This document shows positions 61,168 to 64,000 of a DNA stretch of 64,000 bases, one piece after another. The DNA is from Rivularia sp. PCC 7116 (GTDB taxonomy: Bacteria > Cyanobacteriota > Cyanobacteriia > Cyanobacteriales > Nostocaceae): the NCBI RefSeq assembly GCF_000316665.1, contig NC_019678.1:6200001-6264000 (forward strand), in the 5' to 3' direction. The position numbers and the translations under genes were made by a program. The notes under the pieces were generated by a model. It was given only the letters and a program-made list of their open reading frames with translations, was not told the DNA's origin and ran no database searches. Position 1 is the first letter of the stretch. Each line of letters starts with the position of its first letter.

Positions 61168-62481
61168 GTGATTGACCCTGAGTTTTTAAAAGCGGAAGCC
61201 AAAAAGCATGACATTTCTGAAATTGAGATGGAAGCTTTGACCTTAGCGATTGATGGTGACTCTACTAGCGAGATTGCTAAGAAGCTTGAGGTAAAACCTG
61301 ATGCTGTACGTCAGCGTTTAAGTAAGGTTTATCAGAAATTTCAGGTAAAAGGTTCTGGTCCAGTCAAGTTGAGAAGCTTGCTACAAATGCTGATATCCCG
61401 GTATCAAGAACAAAACCATCAAGAATCTACCGTTGATGATTCCCCATCGAATATTTCCGAGACAAAAAATAATTCCCCATCCGAAGATTTATGGGAAAAA
61501 CCGGATGTGTCAGTTTTTTACGGTCGTGACGAAGAGTTGAAGCAGTTAGAAGAGTTGGTAGCAAAAGAAAAAGCTCCACTTATATGTTTGTACGGATTAC
61601 CTGGGATAGGTAAGAGTTATTTAGTGGGAAAATTAGTCGAGCAGATTAAACGTGATTTTGATTATGTGATTTGGCGATCGCTAAGTAATCGGAACCAGTT
61701 TTCAGAGGTTTTAGAAGATTTACTCAGATTTATAGGTTCAGAAATAACACAAGCTCAGAAACAAACAGACGAAGGTATATCCGAGCTAATTGAGCATTTA
61801 CGCAAACACCGGTGTCTTATAGTACTCGATAACACAGAAGAAATTATACGCGAGCAGGATATTTATAGACGTATAAAACAAGGATATGAAACATACGAAA
61901 TACTAATACAAAGAATTGGCAGAGAGCAACATAAAAGTTGTTTGCTAATAAGTAGTCGTGAAAAACCTGGAGATATTGATATACTCGAAAGCTCAACACG
62001 AGCCGTACATTCATTAAAAATAAATGGTTTAGAAACAAAGGATGCAAAAAAAATATTAAACGAAAAAGGTTTGGCAGGAGAAAATAATTTTAACAATTTA
62101 ATAGAATATTATAGAGGTAATCCATTATTGCTAAATTTAGTATCTGGAATAATTAAAGATATTTTTAATAAAGATGTTTGCAAATTTATGAATGAAGGTA
62201 CATTAACTATTCAGAGAAATTGGAAAACAATATTAACTGAGCTATTTCAACGTTTATCAAAATTAGAAACTGAGGTGATAAAAATAATAGAAAATACAGA
62301 AAAACCTGTTTCATTTATGGATTTACGTCAAAATATCGACAATAAATATACCACCTCAGAATTACAAGAAGCAATACAGTCTTTACAAGCACGTTCGCTA
62401 ATTGAAAAAAAAGATAAAAATGAAGTGCTTTATACATTACAACCGATGGTAAAAAAGTATGCTATGGAATATTATTCGTAG
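61168..62481 (+). CDS. HTH / NB-ARC (STAND) NTPase
   Basis: 437 residues from GTG 61168. Residues 15-70 are an HTH of response-regulator type (SEIEMEALTLAIDGDSTSEI, LEVKPDAVRQRLSKVYQKF). Residues 105-400 are a compact NB-ARC: Walker A LYGLPGIGKSYLVGK (about 145), Walker B CLIVLDNTEEI, and LISSREKP. There are no C-terminal WD40 or TPR repeats, so it is short for the family. It is divergent from the exporter operon and could control it. Confidence 0.8.
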   Translation: MIDPEFLKAEAKKHDISEIEMEALTLAIDGDSTSEIAKKLEVKPDAVRQRLSKVYQKFQVKGSGPVKLRSLLQMLISRYQEQNHQESTVDDSPSNISETKNNSPSEDLWEKPDVSVFYGRDEELKQLEELVAKEKAPLICLYGLPGIGKSYLVGKLVEQIKRDFDYVIWRSLSNRNQFSEVLEDLLRFIGSEITQAQKQTDEGISELIEHLRKHRCLIVLDNTEEIIREQDIYRRIKQGYETYEILIQRIGREQHKSCLLISSREKPGDIDILESSTRAVHSLKINGLETKDAKKILNEKGLAGENNFNNLIEYYRGNPLLLNLVSGIIKDIFNKDVCKFMNEGTLTIQRNWKTILTELFQRLSKLETEVIKIIENTEKPVSFMDLRQNIDNKYTTSELQEAIQSLQARSLIEKKDKNEVLYTLQPMVKKYAMEYYS

Positions 62482-62597
62482 GTGAATCTTTAGAATCATA
62501 TATTTGTCATTTTTAATTATAAATTCATTGATTATTTTGATTGATAAACCTTATTTAATAAGCCTAAAAAATATTATTTAGATATAAAAAACATGAA

Positions 62598-64000
62598 GTG
62601 AATTACTGTATTAATTTTAAATGTGAAAAACGTGAAAATGTTCAAAATAGTCAATTTTGTCAATGTTGCGGTACCCCACTACTTATTAACGAGCGTTATA
62701 GATTACTAAAACCTTTACGCTCCTTAGATGCTAGAACTTCTACAGAAATTTTTGAAGTAGATGATAGCGGAACCCGAAAAGTGATGAAAATACTAAAAGA
62801 AAACAACCCGCAATTAATTGATATGTTTGAGCGGGAAGCGTTTACTCTGCGATTACTAAATCATCCGGGGATTCCGAAAGTCGAGTGGGACGGATACTTT
62901 ACTGTTTCAGTAAACAGTTTGGGTAATCAAAAACTGCATTGCTTAGTGATGGAGAAAGTTGAAGGAGAAAATTTAGAACATTGGTTAACTAAGAATGGAA
63001 AAATTTCCGAAAAAGTAGCTTTAAAATGGTTAAGAGAAATAATTGAAATTTTAGATTTTCTGCATAATCAAAAGTTTTTTCATAGAGATATTAAACCATC
63101 AAATATAATGCTTAAACCTGATGGTAAATTAGCATTGATTGATTTTGGTTCTGTGAGAGGTATTACAAATACTTACTTACCAAAAATTTTAATCGATAAC
63201 GTCACCTCTGTTTTTTCTGGAGGGTACACTCCACCAGAACAAATAAACGGACAAGCAGTACCTCAGTCGGATTTTTATGCTTTAGGTCGAACTTTTTTAC
63301 ATTTAATGACTGGTCAACCTCCCAGTGAATTTTCCAGCAGCTTCAAAGATAGTAGAATATATTGGAAAGATAAAGCACCACAAATATCTAAATCATTAGC
63401 AGATTTCATTGATAGACTAATGGCTTTGTATCCGGCAGATAGAATGCAAGATACAAGAGCAATGCTACAGTATTTAAATGCAAAAAATCTATTTATCCAA
63501 AACTTAATATTATTAGCAAATTCCCGTCAATTTAGACGTAGGCTTTTAGCTACACTTACAATAATATTACTTGGAATTTTTTCTTATAGAATTGCATATC
63601 CCTTAATCAGTCAGCGATATTTAGATAAGGGAATAAAAGCGTTAAAAGCAGGAGAAGATGAAGCATGGGGCTATTATCAAAAAGCTTTATATTACAATCC
63701 CAAAGATTCAAGGATTTACAATAATTTAGGATTTATTTGTCAACGACAAAAGAAATATAGTTGTGCAATCAATAACTTTGAAAAATCTCTAAATCTCGAC
63801 CCGAATAATTATATAACCCGTTACAATCTAGGAGAACTTTATGAAGATACTGGGGATTTAAAGAATGCAGAGAAACAATACCAAATCGTAATGGAATCTG
63901 ATAGCCCTATAGCGACTAATGCGGCAAGCAATTTAGGCAGACTGCTAATTTTGGATATGAGAATATCTGAAGCTATTAAACGTATTTCCGAAGGATTAAA
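62598..64000 (+). CDS. Ser/Thr protein kinase with zinc-ribbon start and TPR repeats (runs off the window)
   Basis: Start GTG 62598; the first residues NYCINFKCEKREN...FCQCCGTPL form a two-CxxC zinc ribbon, as in many cyanobacterial kinases. The kinase domain has HRDIKPSNIML, then LIDFGSVRGI, with an intact catalytic loop; the activation segment has GGYTPPEQ. A membrane helix follows (about residues 320-340), then TPR repeats (ALYYNPKDSRIYNNLGFI, LNLDPNNYITRYNLGELY). The gene is open at the window end, so it is partial. Confidence 0.9.
   Translation, partial: MNYCINFKCEKRENVQNSQFCQCCGTPLLINERYRLLKPLRSLDARTSTEIFEVDDSGTRKVMKILKENNPQLIDMFEREAFTLRLLNHPGIPKVEWDGYFTVSVNSLGNQKLHCLVMEKVEGENLEHWLTKNGKISEKVALKWLREIIEILDFLHNQKFFHRDIKPSNIMLKPDGKLALIDFGSVRGITNTYLPKILIDNVTSVFSGGYTPPEQINGQAVPQSDFYALGRTFLHLMTGQPPSEFSSSFKDSRIYWKDKAPQISKSLADFIDRLMALYPADRMQDTRAMLQYLNAKNLFIQNLILLANSRQFRRRLLATLTIILLGIFSYRIAYPLISQRYLDKGIKALKAGEDEAWGYYQKALYYNPKDSRIYNNLGFICQRQKKYSCAINNFEKSLNLDPNNYITRYNLGELYEDTGDLKNAEKQYQIVMESDSPIATNAASNLGRLLILDMRISEAIKRISEGL

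Overview
The window looks like a filamentous (Nostocales-type) cyanobacterium. It is AT-rich, carries the cyanobacterial HIP1 octamer GCGATCGC at many scattered positions (for example near 3040, 16029, 27165, 39126, 47218, 48451), has heptameric tandem repeats between genes, and its proteins are of cyanobacterial types (zinc-ribbon Ser/Thr kinase, Uma2 nucleases, NB-ARC proteins). No tRNA, rRNA or core metabolic genes were seen. Almost everything is defence, mobile-element or plasmid-type cargo, so this is either a large plasmid or an accessory island.

Layout. (1) 1-2698: an M48 metallopeptidase gene split in two by an IS605/IS1341-type element that carries tnpB and a small divergent gene. 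(2) 2968-14321: a type III-B CRISPR-Cas module resembling the cyanobacterial III-Bv variant. It has Csx3 fused to an AAA NTPase, cmr2/cas10 without an HD domain, cmr3, cmr4, cmr5, a fused cmr6-cmr1 gene, a CARF protein with a probable RelE-like toxin domain, an 8-repeat array read on the minus strand, and a membrane-anchored CARF protein. Cas1, Cas2 and Cas6 are absent. (3) 14513-23028: plasmid-like genes of unknown role, a cluster of small ribbon-helix-helix (RHH) proteins with shared ACCTAT/ATAGGT operator half-sites, a GIY-YIG/RHH fusion, an HNH nuclease, a decayed ParD/ParE-type toxin-antitoxin pair and a Uma2 nuclease. (4) 23467-32287: a long co-directional run of small membrane proteins, a two-headed peptidoglycan hydrolase (M23 peptidase plus lambda-type lysozyme) and an FtsK-type DNA translocase; I read it as a possible cell-to-cell DNA transfer apparatus. 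(5) 32715-37404 (minus strand): a complete type II CBASS operon, CD-NTase, Cap2, Cap3, Cap4. Divergent to it are an HTH-ImmA/IrrE fusion protein and a PIN-like protein. (6) 39783-56486: a seven-gene operon matching the methylation-associated defence system (MADS): HTH regulator, N6-adenine methylase, AAA ATPase, HsdS-like subunit, NERD-kinase-NTPase, an unknown protein and a giant HerA-type ATPase; the component expected between the ATPase and the S subunit is missing. (7) 56688-60885 (minus strand): HlyD adaptor, C39-peptidase ABC exporter and a double-glycine leader peptide precursor. (8) 61168-64000: an HTH/NB-ARC protein and a Ser/Thr kinase with TPR repeats that runs off the window.

How it fits together. 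Three nucleotide-signal or modification-based immune systems (type III CRISPR with cyclic oligoadenylate signalling, CBASS, MADS) sit together, separated by plasmid-maintenance or transfer genes. The CRISPR part has a full signal circuit: Cas10 with an intact GGDD cyclase motif, two different CARF outputs (predicted translation toxin and membrane protein) and a predicted off-switch (Csx3). The most unusual points are a lone diverged CRISPR-repeat-like sequence with a compensatory stem change next to a perfect 54-bp palindrome upstream of the cmr operon, a Cmr4 that lacks the usual catalytic Asp, a bipartite operator between the CBASS operon and its divergent HTH-protease gene, and the undescribed M23-lysozyme/FtsK cluster.
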